Notes: a model not told the origin generated them from the sequence alone. A DNA stretch of 49,147 bases from Candidatus Adlerbacteria bacterium (GCA_903900775.1 CAIUOD010000001.1:1-49147), one strand, 5' to 3'; shown: positions 16,781 through 23,833, counted from the stretch's first letter. Made by a program: numbers and translations.

Positions 16781-17527
16781 ATGAAAGAAACTCGCGACAT
16801 CATGGGTATGCCGGTGTCGATCGAGATAGCAGGCGTTCAGGCTGCACAAAAAAATTTCGATACGGCGTTCGATTATTTCGTGCACATTGACGAAACCTTT
16901 AGCACCTATAAGCCGGGGAGCGAAATATCCCGCATCAATCGCGGCGAAATCTCCGAGGCCGAGTATAGTGCCGAGATGAAGACAGTTTTTGCGCTTGCAG
17001 AAGAGACCAAGCAATTAACGCACGGCTACTTCGATATTCATACAGCCGATGGCATGATTGATCCCTTGGGTTTAGTCAAAGGTTGGGCTATTAATAACGC
17101 CGCTCATATGCTCGATGAGCTCGGCTGTAAAAATTTTCAGGTCGATGCGGGCGGCGATATTCAAACACGGGGCAAAAATGAAGAGGGCAATGAGTGGAGC
17201 GTCGGCATCCGCAACCCGTTCAATCGAGGAGAGATAATAAAAGTCATCTATCCGCGAGGCGCGGGTGTGGCGACTTCCGGCACGTACATTCGTGGCAAAC
17301 ATATCTACGACCCGCACTCGGGCGAGCCGGTTGTAACTCCTGTGCTCAGTCTTACTGTAGTGGGGCCCGATGTATACGAGGCGGATCGTTTTGCCACAGC
17401 GGCTTTTGCGATGGGCGAGCGCGGTGTCGAGTTTATCGAACAGCTAGATGGTTTTGAAGGGTATGCAGTAGACGAAAAAGGTGTCGCCACGATGACGAGC
17501 GGATTTACAAAATATACTTCGCAATAA
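16781..17527 (+). CDS. apbE: FAD:protein FMN transferase
   Basis: A 248-residue ApbE-family enzyme that attaches FMN from FAD to Thr/Ser of target proteins. Family motifs appear in order: FSTYKPGSEISRIN, IDPLGLVKGWAIN, NFQVDAGGDIQTRG, VATSGTYIRGKHIYDP and ADRFATAAFAMG, with the acidic metal-binding and FAD-binding positions present. It is shorter than many homologues (about 300-350) because it lacks a signal peptide or lipobox, so it probably acts in the cytoplasm, modifying the FMN-binding protein before or during export, unless it leaves by another route. It lies 3 bp after its presumed substrate and 3 bp before the NqrB-like fusion, an operon of three coupled genes. Confidence 0.92.
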   Translation: MKETRDIMGMPVSIEIAGVQAAQKNFDTAFDYFVHIDETFSTYKPGSEISRINRGEISEAEYSAEMKTVFALAEETKQLTHGYFDIHTADGMIDPLGLVKGWAINNAAHMLDELGCKNFQVDAGGDIQTRGKNEEGNEWSVGIRNPFNRGEIIKVIYPRGAGVATSGTYIRGKHIYDPHSGEPVVTPVLSLTVVGPDVYEADRFATAAFAMGERGVEFIEQLDGFEGYAVDEKGVATMTSGFTKYTSQ

Positions 17528-17530
17528 ACT

Positions 17531-19057
17531 ATGATACTGAAAAAAATTGACGATCTGTTGAACCGGGTGACCATGTACCGGCTGGCGGTCTACGAACTTG
17601 TTTTTTTGCTGGTCGTTGCGGGAATTCTCGGGCAGTTTGGCGTGATGCCCTATAGTCCCATTAACATCGCTTTTTCGGCTGTTTTTATTTTCGTCGTTTG
17701 TTGGATAACGAATACAATTTTTTCGTATTTTTTTGAAGTGCCGTCCAATCCCGAATCGACCTGGATTACCGCGCTTATCCTCGCGCTCATCATCACACCC
17801 ATCCACAATTGGCCGGATATGCAATTTTTACCACTGGCATTTTGGGCCTCGGCGTTGGCTATTGCCTCAAAATATATTTTAGCGGTGCGCGGCAAACACG
17901 TGTTCAATCCCGCGGCCGTAGGCGTCGCCATCACCGCCCTCGTGCTCGGGCTCTCGGCAAGTTGGTGGGTGGGGACGCCCAGCATGGTGCCGTTTGTACT
18001 CGTGGGAGGTCTCCTCTTGGTGCGCAAAATCCATCGCTTCGATCTCTTCTGGGCGTTTATCGGGATGTTTACGCTCGGGATGATCTACTTCGCGTTCGAT
18101 CAAAGCCTCGACCTCGTGCGTTCGCTCGAACAGTCGCTCCTCTATGCACCCGCATTTTTCTTCGCCACCGTGATGCTCACCGAGCCGGCAACGACGCCAC
18201 CCACGCGTAGGTGGCGGATGCTGTACGGTGCACTAGTCGGATTCCTTTTTCTGCCCAACGTGAGCGTCGGCTCTTTTTACTTCACGCCTGAACTCGCTCT
18301 TTTGGCAGGGAATGTCTTCGCATATTTCACGAGCCCCAAATATAAGCTCCAACTCAAGCTCAAAGATACCCGCCGTCTCTCTCCGGATGTATATGAATTT
18401 GCTTTTACTACCAACCGCCCCGTTCACTTTGAGCCCGGGCAATACATGGAGTGGACACTCGCACACGCTCACCCCGACAGCCGGAGCGTGCGGCGCTATT
18501 TCACCCTCGCATCTTCGCCGCGCGAGCGGGAGATGAAGCTCGGCGTCAAAATATATGAGCCCAAGAGCTCTTTCAAAAAAGCACTCCTCTCGATGCAGAG
18601 GGGGGATTTGCTCGTGGCCGCACAGCTAGCAGGCGACTTCACCCTGCCGCGCGATAAAAATAAAAAACTCGTCTTCATTGCGGGCGGTATCGGCATCACG
18701 CCCTTTCGGAGTATGCTTCAGCATTTGCTCGATGTGCGGCAAAAGCGTGATATTACGCTTTTTTATTCGAATAAAACGCCAGCCGACGCGGTCTATCGAG
18801 ACGTCTTTGATCGCGCGCGGCAAGAGCTTGGTATAAAAACCGTGTACGCATTCACGGCAAAAAATATGCCATTGCCGCCGGGCAGTATCCGGGCTATAGA
18901 CGCTGCCGCCATCGCGCACGAGGTCCCCGATTACCGCGACCGCACCTTCTACATCTCGGGCCCGCAGGCCATGGTTACAGCGTTTAGGAGTATATTACTG
19001 GAGATGGGGGTTGGGCGGGCGTACATCAAGACCGATTATTTCCCCGGTTTCGCATAA
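17531..19057 (+). CDS. NqrB/RnfD-like membrane protein fused to NAD(P)H reductase
   Basis: A 508-residue fusion. Residues about 15-275 form an NqrB/RnfD-like membrane core of roughly eight to ten helices. Conserved features are GKHVFNPAAVGVAI and LTEPATTPPTRRW, the equivalent of the T(D/E)P-x-T stretch near the flavin in NqrB/RnfD, but no SGAT flavinylation motif is seen. Residues about 280-508 are a ferredoxin-NADP-reductase domain: FEPGQYMEW, the FAD motif RRYFTLASSP, the pyridine-nucleotide motif VFIAGGIGITPFRSM and FYISGPQAMV. The protein could take electrons from NAD(P)H through FAD and pass them across the membrane to the adjacent flavinylated protein. Direction and any coupling to ion transport are not known. 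Confidence 0.88.
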   Translation: MILKKIDDLLNRVTMYRLAVYELVFLLVVAGILGQFGVMPYSPINIAFSAVFIFVVCWITNTIFSYFFEVPSNPESTWITALILALIITPIHNWPDMQFLPLAFWASALAIASKYILAVRGKHVFNPAAVGVAITALVLGLSASWWVGTPSMVPFVLVGGLLLVRKIHRFDLFWAFIGMFTLGMIYFAFDQSLDLVRSLEQSLLYAPAFFFATVMLTEPATTPPTRRWRMLYGALVGFLFLPNVSVGSFYFTPELALLAGNVFAYFTSPKYKLQLKLKDTRRLSPDVYEFAFTTNRPVHFEPGQYMEWTLAHAHPDSRSVRRYFTLASSPREREMKLGVKIYEPKSSFKKALLSMQRGDLLVAAQLAGDFTLPRDKNKKLVFIAGGIGITPFRSMLQHLLDVRQKRDITLFYSNKTPADAVYRDVFDRARQELGIKTVYAFTAKNMPLPPGSIRAIDAAAIAHEVPDYRDRTFYISGPQAMVTAFRSILLEMGVGRAYIKTDYFPGFA

Positions 19058-19084
19058 AAGATTAATCGCTTTTACACCACCGAT

Positions 19085-20311
19085 ATGAATGCATTTGAGA
19101 ACGCACAAGAACAGCTTAAGCGCGCCGCGGCAGTCGCGCCCATAGACCCTACTCTCCTCAATTCGCTCACGGTTCCCGAACGCGAAGTCACCGTCTCGAT
19201 ACCGGTTGTTATGGACGATGGTTCGACTCGCTTTTTTGAAGGATATCGCGTGCAGTATTCGAGCGCACGCGGGCCGTACAAAGGCGGCATTCGCTACCAC
19301 CCGCAGGCGGATATCAACGAAGTGCGCGCGCTCGCGCTCTGGATGACGCTTAAATGTGCGGTCGCGGGGATGCCGATGGGCGGCGGCAAGGGTGGCGTTG
19401 TCGTTGATCCGAAAAAGCTCTCGCGCGGCGAGCTCGAGCGCCTCTCGCGCGGTTTTGTCGGGCGGCTCCATCTGATCCTTGGCCCCGAGATTGATGTGCC
19501 GGCGCCCGACATGAATACGACGCCCGAGATTATGGCGTGGATGAATGACGAGTATGCAAAAATAACCGGCGACAAACGCGGCGCAACTTTTACCGGCAAG
19601 CCTCTCGATAAAGGCGGCTCGGAAGGCCGCTCGCTGGCAACCGGCATGGGCGGATTTTTCGTCTTCGAGGCGCTCAAAAATAAACTGGGCTTGCCCGCGC
19701 AGATGTCCATCATTATCCAAGGGATGGGGAATGTTGGCGGCAATGCCGCTAAAATATTGCAGAGCGAAGGCCATCGCATCGTCGCCATCTCTGATTCGCA
19801 GGGCGGCATTATGGACGAAAGCGGGCTCGATATCCCGGCGGTTGAGGCGTATAAAAAAGCGCACGGCTCGCTTAAAGGGTTCTCCGCCGAGGCGGGCAGG
19901 CCCAGCGCCAGAGAAATTTCAAATGCGGAGTTGCTCGAGCTCTCCTGCGATGTACTCGTACCTTCGGCGCTTGAAAATCAAATTACCAAAGAAAACGCAC
20001 CGCGGATTAAAGCGAAGGTCGTGCTTGAGCTTGCCAACGGCCCAACCACTCCCGAGGCGGATGATATTTTGTTTGCACGAGGCATCCCGGTTATACCCGA
20101 CATCCTCGCGAACGCGGGCGGCGTTATCGTCTCGACCTTTGAGTGGGAACAGAATCTCAAAGGCGAACACTGGGCCGAGTCGGCTGTCTTTACCAAGCTC
20201 CGCAATATTCTCTCAAAAGAGGCGGGTGGAGTGTGGCAACGTGCACAGGCTCTCAAGACCGATCTGCGCCGCGCGGCGTTCGTCGTCGCGCTCGAGCGCC
20301 TGGTGAAATAA
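19085..20311 (+). CDS. gdhA: Glutamate (Glu/Leu/Phe/Val) dehydrogenase
   Basis: A 408-residue enzyme of the Glu/Leu/Phe/Val dehydrogenase family, the usual length for bacterial NAD-type glutamate dehydrogenases (about 410-430). The substrate-binding segment is GPYKGGIRYHP, the catalytic Lys lies in GMPMGGGKGGVVVDP, the catalytic Asp region is DVPAPDMNTT, and the Rossmann motif is IIQGMGNVGGNAAKIL. It interconverts glutamate with 2-oxoglutarate, ammonia and NAD(P)H. The Rossmann strand ends in an aspartate-containing AISDSQGG, and coenzyme preference cannot be fixed by eye. It starts 27 bp after the NAD(P)H-reductase fusion, so it may supply that protein with reducing equivalents (inference). 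The DUF192 gene follows after 1 bp. Confidence 0.93.
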   Translation: MNAFENAQEQLKRAAAVAPIDPTLLNSLTVPEREVTVSIPVVMDDGSTRFFEGYRVQYSSARGPYKGGIRYHPQADINEVRALALWMTLKCAVAGMPMGGGKGGVVVDPKKLSRGELERLSRGFVGRLHLILGPEIDVPAPDMNTTPEIMAWMNDEYAKITGDKRGATFTGKPLDKGGSEGRSLATGMGGFFVFEALKNKLGLPAQMSIIIQGMGNVGGNAAKILQSEGHRIVAISDSQGGIMDESGLDIPAVEAYKKAHGSLKGFSAEAGRPSAREISNAELLELSCDVLVPSALENQITKENAPRIKAKVVLELANGPTTPEADDILFARGIPVIPDILANAGGVIVSTFEWEQNLKGEHWAESAVFTKLRNILSKEAGGVWQRAQALKTDLRRAAFVVALERLVK

Positions 20312-20312
20312 C

Positions 20313-20864
20313 ATGCGTACTAAGCTCATCAGCATCTACCTCATCGGCTTCGGGGCCTTGTGCGTTATACTCTACTTCGCTTGGGTGATGCCCTCGTGGT
20401 CATCTTTGCCCGGGCCTTTGGCTGGCCCTGCGAACTCCGTTCAGCAACCATCCTCAACTGCCTCATCTACAATTTCTGCAAACCAATATCAGGGCGGCCA
20501 GGCGCAACTCCCTATGAAAATAATCACCGTCGGCGGAATTAAAATACAAGTCGAAGTTGCCTCGACCGAGGCTGAAAGGCAAGCAGGCCTCTCGGGCCGC
20601 GCGGGGCTCGCCGCGGGGCAGGGGATGCTGTTTGAATTTTCTCAACCGGGCGATTACGGTTTTTGGATGAAAGACATGAACTTTCCTATAGACATACTCT
20701 GGGCTGATCAAAGCGGCACAGTCGTCACTATTTGGCCCAACCTCTCGCCCGCCACTTATCCGCAGTCCTTCCATCCGGCATCTCCGGCTCAATATGTTCT
20801 TGAACTCCCCGCCAACTTCGCCGCGCAGAATGGCATTGCCGTCGGGTCTAAAATATCGATTTGA
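20313..20864 (+). CDS. DUF192 family membrane-anchored protein
   Basis: A 183-residue protein with an N-terminal signal anchor (about 5-27), a Ser/Pro/Gln-rich spacer and a DUF192 domain (about 70-183). Family features are IQVEVASTEAERQAGLSGR, GMLFEF and GFWMKDMNFPIDILW, ending with a VLELPAN segment. The fold is known in the family but the activity is not. It is coupled to gdhA with one base between the stop and its ATG. Its stop codon is embedded in the -35 box of the next promoter. Confidence 0.87.
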   Translation: MRTKLISIYLIGFGALCVILYFAWVMPSWSSLPGPLAGPANSVQQPSSTASSTISANQYQGGQAQLPMKIITVGGIKIQVEVASTEAERQAGLSGRAGLAAGQGMLFEFSQPGDYGFWMKDMNFPIDILWADQSGTVVTIWPNLSPATYPQSFHPASPAQYVLELPANFAAQNGIAVGSKISI

Positions 20865-20888
20865 CAAAATGACCAAATGGTGTATGTT
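20861..20888 (+). promoter_or_regulatory. Predicted promoter of the DGR target gene
   Basis: TTGACA (20861-20866, perfect -35) and TATGTT (20883-20888) are spaced by 16 bp. The TGA of the DUF192 gene lies inside the -35. The target gene start is about 80 bp downstream, giving a normal leader with an AGGAG Shine-Dalgarno, unlike the leaderless genes elsewhere in the window. Confidence 0.7.
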
Positions 20889-20967
20889 TTTGGCTAGCTG
20901 ATGGGTCCAGAATTCTCTGTTTATCTGGCCTCAGGACAGCTCATCCGACAATTAGGAGATGATGTCG

Positions 20968-21639
20968 ATGCAACCCGCATTGAACACGTCTGCGATCGTG
21001 ACCTCCGATAGCCCCAAAGGGCAACAGGCCGTCGCGCTATTCCGTGCCCAATACAACAAAGTCGGGCTCGACGATGAAAGCGCCCAGTTGCTCAACGAGC
21101 ACCCCGGCTTCGCCGCCTACCTCGCGGCGGGCATCCGGCAGTTCTCGACCAAGGGGCCGGTCTTTCCCGTCTATCTCAAAATCGAAGTCGGCGGCAAGTC
21201 CAAAGAGGAACTCCTCGCGGAATTGCAGTCCGGCGGTTTTTTCGTCTCGGACTGGGCGAAAGACATTATGTCCAGGCCCGCGTGGAAGCCGGGCGAGAAG
21301 GAGAGGGTGAAGTTCGCCCGCGTTAAAGTGCGCGAGCTCGGATTCACGGATCCGAAGAATCTTCCGACGACTGCGCAGATCTGGGCTCGCATCCAGGAAT
21401 TCGGCCACGCGCTCTGCGAGCCCGGCGACGGCCCGGCCATCCGGCGGGTGCTCACGGACCAGTCGCGCGACGACTACTTATGGGCCGCGATGGAACAAAT
21501 CACGGACTCCGCTGGCGGCCGGCGCGTCTTCTGCGTCAAGCGGGGCGGCGGCGGTGAGCGGTGGCTCGACGCGCGTTGGGCCAATCCGAGCCGCGGATGG
21601 GATCTCGACAGCGAGGTCGTGTTCCGTCTCCGCAAGTAA
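20968..21639 (+). CDS. DGR target (variable) protein
   Basis: A 223-residue soluble protein without signal peptide or membrane helix. The last 45 residues (179-223) are encoded by the variable repeat and include VFCVKRGGGGERWLDARWAN and GWDLDSEVVFRLR, matching the C-terminal surface of DGR variable proteins, which normally adopt a C-type-lectin fold. Residues 1-178 are helical and charged (SKEELLAELQSGGFFVSDWA), with no recognised domain; proteins of this type seem usual in CPR genomes. Of three start codons in MMSMQP, the third ATG (20968) is chosen because AGGAG at 20954-20958 is 9 bp away; the track uses 20959. The protein is probably cytoplasmic, so its ligand is unclear. High substitution by Gly, Arg and Ala is seen in the variable part. 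Confidence 0.9.
   Translation: MQPALNTSAIVTSDSPKGQQAVALFRAQYNKVGLDDESAQLLNEHPGFAAYLAAGIRQFSTKGPVFPVYLKIEVGGKSKEELLAELQSGGFFVSDWAKDIMSRPAWKPGEKERVKFARVKVRELGFTDPKNLPTTAQIWARIQEFGHALCEPGDGPAIRRVLTDQSRDDYLWAAMEQITDSAGGRRVFCVKRGGGGERWLDARWANPSRGWDLDSEVVFRLRK
21502..21635 (+). repeat. DGR variable repeat (VR)
   Basis: This 134-bp segment aligns without gaps to the template repeat at 21950-22083. It differs at 21 positions, 20 of which are adenines in the template: 16 A to G and 4 A to C. The other is T to G (CTG to CGG). The last 23 bp (GAGGTCGTGTTCCGTCTCCG and three more) are identical and would be the initiation-of-mutagenic-homing region. Codons changed include AAC to GGC, CGC, GAC or AGC. The repeat ends four bases before the end of the stop codon. 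Confidence 0.97.
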
Positions 21640-21686
21640 CTTCGAACTTTGGGCGCTTAGTTCTAACCCTGAGCCCCTTAACCCTC

Positions 21687-21720
21687 GGCCCTGCACTTCG
21701 GTGCAGGGCCTCTTTTTGTT
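21687..21720 (+). terminator. Terminator after the DGR target gene
   Basis: GGCCCTGCAC and GTGCAGGGCC form a perfect 10-bp stem closed by a TTCG tetraloop (21687-21710), followed by TCTTTTTGTT. It is a strong intrinsic terminator. A hairpin shortly downstream of the VR is also a known aid to retrohoming in phage DGRs; here it is about 50 bp from the VR end, so the second role is speculative. Confidence 0.92.
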
Positions 21721-21949
21721 ACACTACAGAGCGGTAATAGGTGCATACGTGGGCGGCAAGGATTGCCTGCGGCCGAATCCGACGAACTTACATTGAGCGT
21801 TTCTTCGATTGCGGTTGGAGAAAGAGTAATGTGAGCAAGTCTAAAAAAAGAAGATACTTGGTGCGCGATACTGGGGCATTATCATGCCGAATGAGATACA
21901 GTCCCGAGAGTATTCAAAGGGTGGTGGAACAGAAGGTGCCGCGCACAGG

Positions 21950-22083
21950 ACGGACTCCGATGGCAACCTGAACGTCTTCTACGTCAAGCGGAACGACGAC
22001 GGTAAGCGGTGGCTCAACACGAATTGGGCCAATCCGAGCAACAAATGGGATCTCGACAACGAGGTCGTGTTCCGTCTCCGCAA
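21950..22083 (+). repeat. DGR template repeat (TR)
   Basis: This is the 134-bp template for mutagenesis. Read in the target frame it encodes TDSDGNLNVFYVKRNDDGKR and onward NTNWANPSNKWDLDNEVVFR. It is rich in AAC/AAT/AAA codons at diversified positions, as expected for a TR. It lies 311 bp downstream of the target gene and upstream of the reverse transcriptase on the same strand. An overlapping 119-residue ORF (21884-22243) is not considered a gene. Beyond 22083 similarity to the VR ends at once. The 229 bp between the terminator and the TR hold no convincing gene. Confidence 0.97.
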
Positions 22084-22103
22084 CTCTCTTCATTTCTCCT
22101 CCG

Positions 22104-22451
22104 TCAGCGTCGCTGTTCGGGGGAGTTTTGTTTTGCGAGTTGTCCCGACCAGCCGCCGAGCATCTTACCTATCTCGTCCATTTTTGACGAAATTTCGATA
22201 TATTTTTTATCCCGCAATGATCTGCTTTCCCACAAGACCATAAGCAATAAAGAAGAGGTATTGAGTTTCCGTATTGCAAGGCGTATGTAGGGTAATTTCT
22301 GATCCCTTGGCAAAAAAGCTGCGGCTGATACTTGCTCCATTATCTCAATAAATAAGGTGTCTATCCTCTCGCCAACGGTATAGCGATGAATTTTAGGGAG
22401 CGTAGAATATATCTCATGCCACAGCAAATAAGCTTGTTTGATTCGCTCCAA
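22104..22451 (-). CDS. avd: Avd-like DGR accessory protein (four-helix bundle)
   Basis: A 115-residue, all-helical, mostly basic protein. The pattern IKQAYLLWHEIYSTLPKIHR, then YTVGERIDTLFIEIMEQV, LAIRKLNTSSLLLMVLWE and a closing IGKMLGGW fits the Avd/S23-type four-helix bundle family. In DGRs, Avd forms a barrel-shaped pentamer that binds the RT and template RNA and is required for mutagenic cDNA synthesis. It lies between TR and RT but on the opposite strand; a divergent avd is unusual. The start is TTG at 22451, with no good Shine-Dalgarno, and the frame stays open upstream, so the N-terminus is uncertain by some residues. S23 ribosomal intervening-sequence proteins are related, but the context decides for Avd. 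Confidence 0.87.
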   Translation of the reverse strand: MERIKQAYLLWHEIYSTLPKIHRYTVGERIDTLFIEIMEQVSAAAFLPRDQKLPYIRLAIRKLNTSSLLLMVLWESRSLRDKKYIEISSKMDEIGKMLGGWSGQLAKQNSPEQRR

Positions 22452-22456
22452 AACGG

Positions 22457-22480
22457 GCAGGAGATTCCTGCGGGGGGGGG
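22457..22480. promoter_or_regulatory. Palindrome plus nine-G run between avd and RT
   Basis: GCAGGAGATTCCTGC (22457-22471) is a palindrome with 6-bp arms, followed directly by nine G (22472-22480). It separates the divergent avd and RT start regions. A G-run of this length is prone to slippage and to sequencing error, and the RT start codon lies just after it. Confidence 0.5.
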
Positions 22481-22485
22481 TCCAC

Positions 22486-23463
22486 TTGAAGCGGCTCGCT
22501 CATGCCTACCAAGATATCATTTCTATCGAGAATTTACTTCTTGCCTGGCGGGAGTTTCTTAACGGTAAAAGAAACAAGGAAGATGTGCAGGAGTTTGAAT
22601 ATAGGCTCTTCGACAACATACTCGCGCTCCACCAGGAACTGAAAAACAAGGTTTATGTCCATGGTCCGTATTATCACTTCCGCATCAGCGACCCAAAACC
22701 GCGTGATATCCACAAAGCCACCGTGCGCGATCGGCTTCTACATCATGCTATCTATCGAATTCTGTACCCATTCTTCGACTCGAAGTTCGTAACCGATTCG
22801 TATTCCTGCCGCATAAACAAAGGGACGCATCGAGCCATGAATCGCTTTCGCGATTTCGCACGCCAAGAATCTCGTAATCATACTCGCACCTGCTGGGTGC
22901 TCAAATGCGATATCAGAAAATTTTTCGCCAGTATCGACCAGGAAATTCTGATTAGGATTTTACGGAAGCATACCCAAGATGAAGAAACTCTCTGGCTTCT
23001 CGGCCAAGTGGTACGCAGTTTTAATTCCAGCAAAGAGGGGAAGGGCCTACCACTCGGTAATCTCACCAGCCAGCTTCTAGCCAATGTTTATTTGAATGAG
23101 CTTGATCAATTTGTGAAGCACAAACTCAAGGCGAAATATTACATCCGTTACGCCGATGATTTCGTGTTTCTTTCGCATGATAAAAGGTGGCTTGAAAGTA
23201 TTTTACCCAAAATCAGCGTTTTTCTTAAAGACGAGTTACGGCTTACACTGCATCCGAACAAAGTCTCTATAACCACCTTCGCCTCTGGAATCGACTTCCT
23301 CGGCTGGGTGCATTTTCCCGGCCACCGCGTGTTGCGAACCGCAACCAAGCGCAGGATGTTGAAACGGACAAGAGGACTTGAGCAAGATAGTCCAACAGTA
23401 CAATCGTATGTGGGGATGCTAAAGCATGGGGATGGCAAAAAACTTGCCAAAATGTTAAAGTGA
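22486..23463 (+). CDS. DGR reverse transcriptase
   Basis: About 325 residues from TTG at 22486; the track starts at another TTG (22438). The 22486 start gives a normal DGR-RT beginning, LKRLAHAYQDIISIENLLLA. RT motifs appear in order: RDIHKATVRDRLLHHAIYR (motif 1), DSYSCRINKGTHRA (motif 2), VLKCDIRKFFASID (motif 3/A), GLPLGNLTSQLLANVYLN (motif 4/B, with the DGR hallmark SQ instead of the SP of group II introns), YIRYADDFVFL (motif 5/C, catalytic Asp pair) and GIDFLGWV (motif 7). It lacks maturase, endonuclease or retron domains, as in other DGR RTs. It copies the TR transcript with random incorporation opposite adenines. The stop codon is 3 bp before the RNase P RNA. Confidence 0.96.
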   Translation: MKRLAHAYQDIISIENLLLAWREFLNGKRNKEDVQEFEYRLFDNILALHQELKNKVYVHGPYYHFRISDPKPRDIHKATVRDRLLHHAIYRILYPFFDSKFVTDSYSCRINKGTHRAMNRFRDFARQESRNHTRTCWVLKCDIRKFFASIDQEILIRILRKHTQDEETLWLLGQVVRSFNSSKEGKGLPLGNLTSQLLANVYLNELDQFVKHKLKAKYYIRYADDFVFLSHDKRWLESILPKISVFLKDELRLTLHPNKVSITTFASGIDFLGWVHFPGHRVLRTATKRRMLKRTRGLEQDSPTVQSYVGMLKHGDGKKLAKMLK

Positions 23464-23466
23464 TAT

Positions 23467-23822
23467 TAGCGCGTTGGGCAGCTACTGTTGGGTTTGTCCG
23501 CCCTAGGCGGATGAGGCCGGCAGAGGAAAGTCCGAACACCACCAGGCGAAAGCTTGGAGAAGGGTAGCAGGTAACCCCTGTCGTGCGCTCATGGCGGGCG
23601 CAAGGGGTGCGAACAGAGACGAGTCCCTTCAGTGGGAGTGAAACGGCAAAATCCCTGCTCGGGTGCAAGGCCGTACTCAACGCAACGCTGCGGAAGTTTA
23701 CCCTTCCGTAGCTTTAGCGAAGGAGGGTGCCGCTTGAGCTCTGGGGCGACCCAGGGCCCAGATAAATGGTTGCCTCGCCCGCCCAAGGCGGGCCAGACAG
23801 AATTCGGCTTACAGACGCGCGC
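23467..23822 (+). ncRNA. rnpB: RNase P RNA, class A
   Basis: The RNase P RNA conserved core is present on the plus strand: GAGGAAAGTCCGAACACC near 23522, AGGGTAGCAGGTAACC near 23563, ACAGAGACGAG near 23614, GTGGGAGTGAAACGG, and the 3' elements AGATAAATGGTTGCC (about 23759) and ACAGAATTCGGCTTACAGA (about 23797). GCGCGT near 23469 can pair with ACGCGC near 23815 to form P1. Ends are judged to within a few bases. It matures tRNA 5' ends with RnpA, which is not in the window. The ORFs listed inside it by the track (23267-23847) are shadows. It follows the RT gene without room for a separate promoter, unless that lies in the RT coding region. Confidence 0.95.
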
Positions 23823-23833
23823 GCCATTGTGTG

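Noticed and set aside
18995-19864. 289-residue minus-strand ORF antisense to gdhA
   Set aside because: gdhA is unmistakable on the plus strand; the antisense product has no recognisable features.
21884-22243. 119-residue ORF over the TR
   Set aside because: Its similarity to the target protein comes only from the TR. The rest is unlike any protein and it overlaps avd on the other strand.
22486-23463. Reverse transcriptase as group II intron maturase or retron
   Set aside because: No intron domains V/VI, maturase or HNH domain, and no msr/msd structure. The LGNLTSQ motif, Avd-like neighbour and TR/VR pair identify a DGR.
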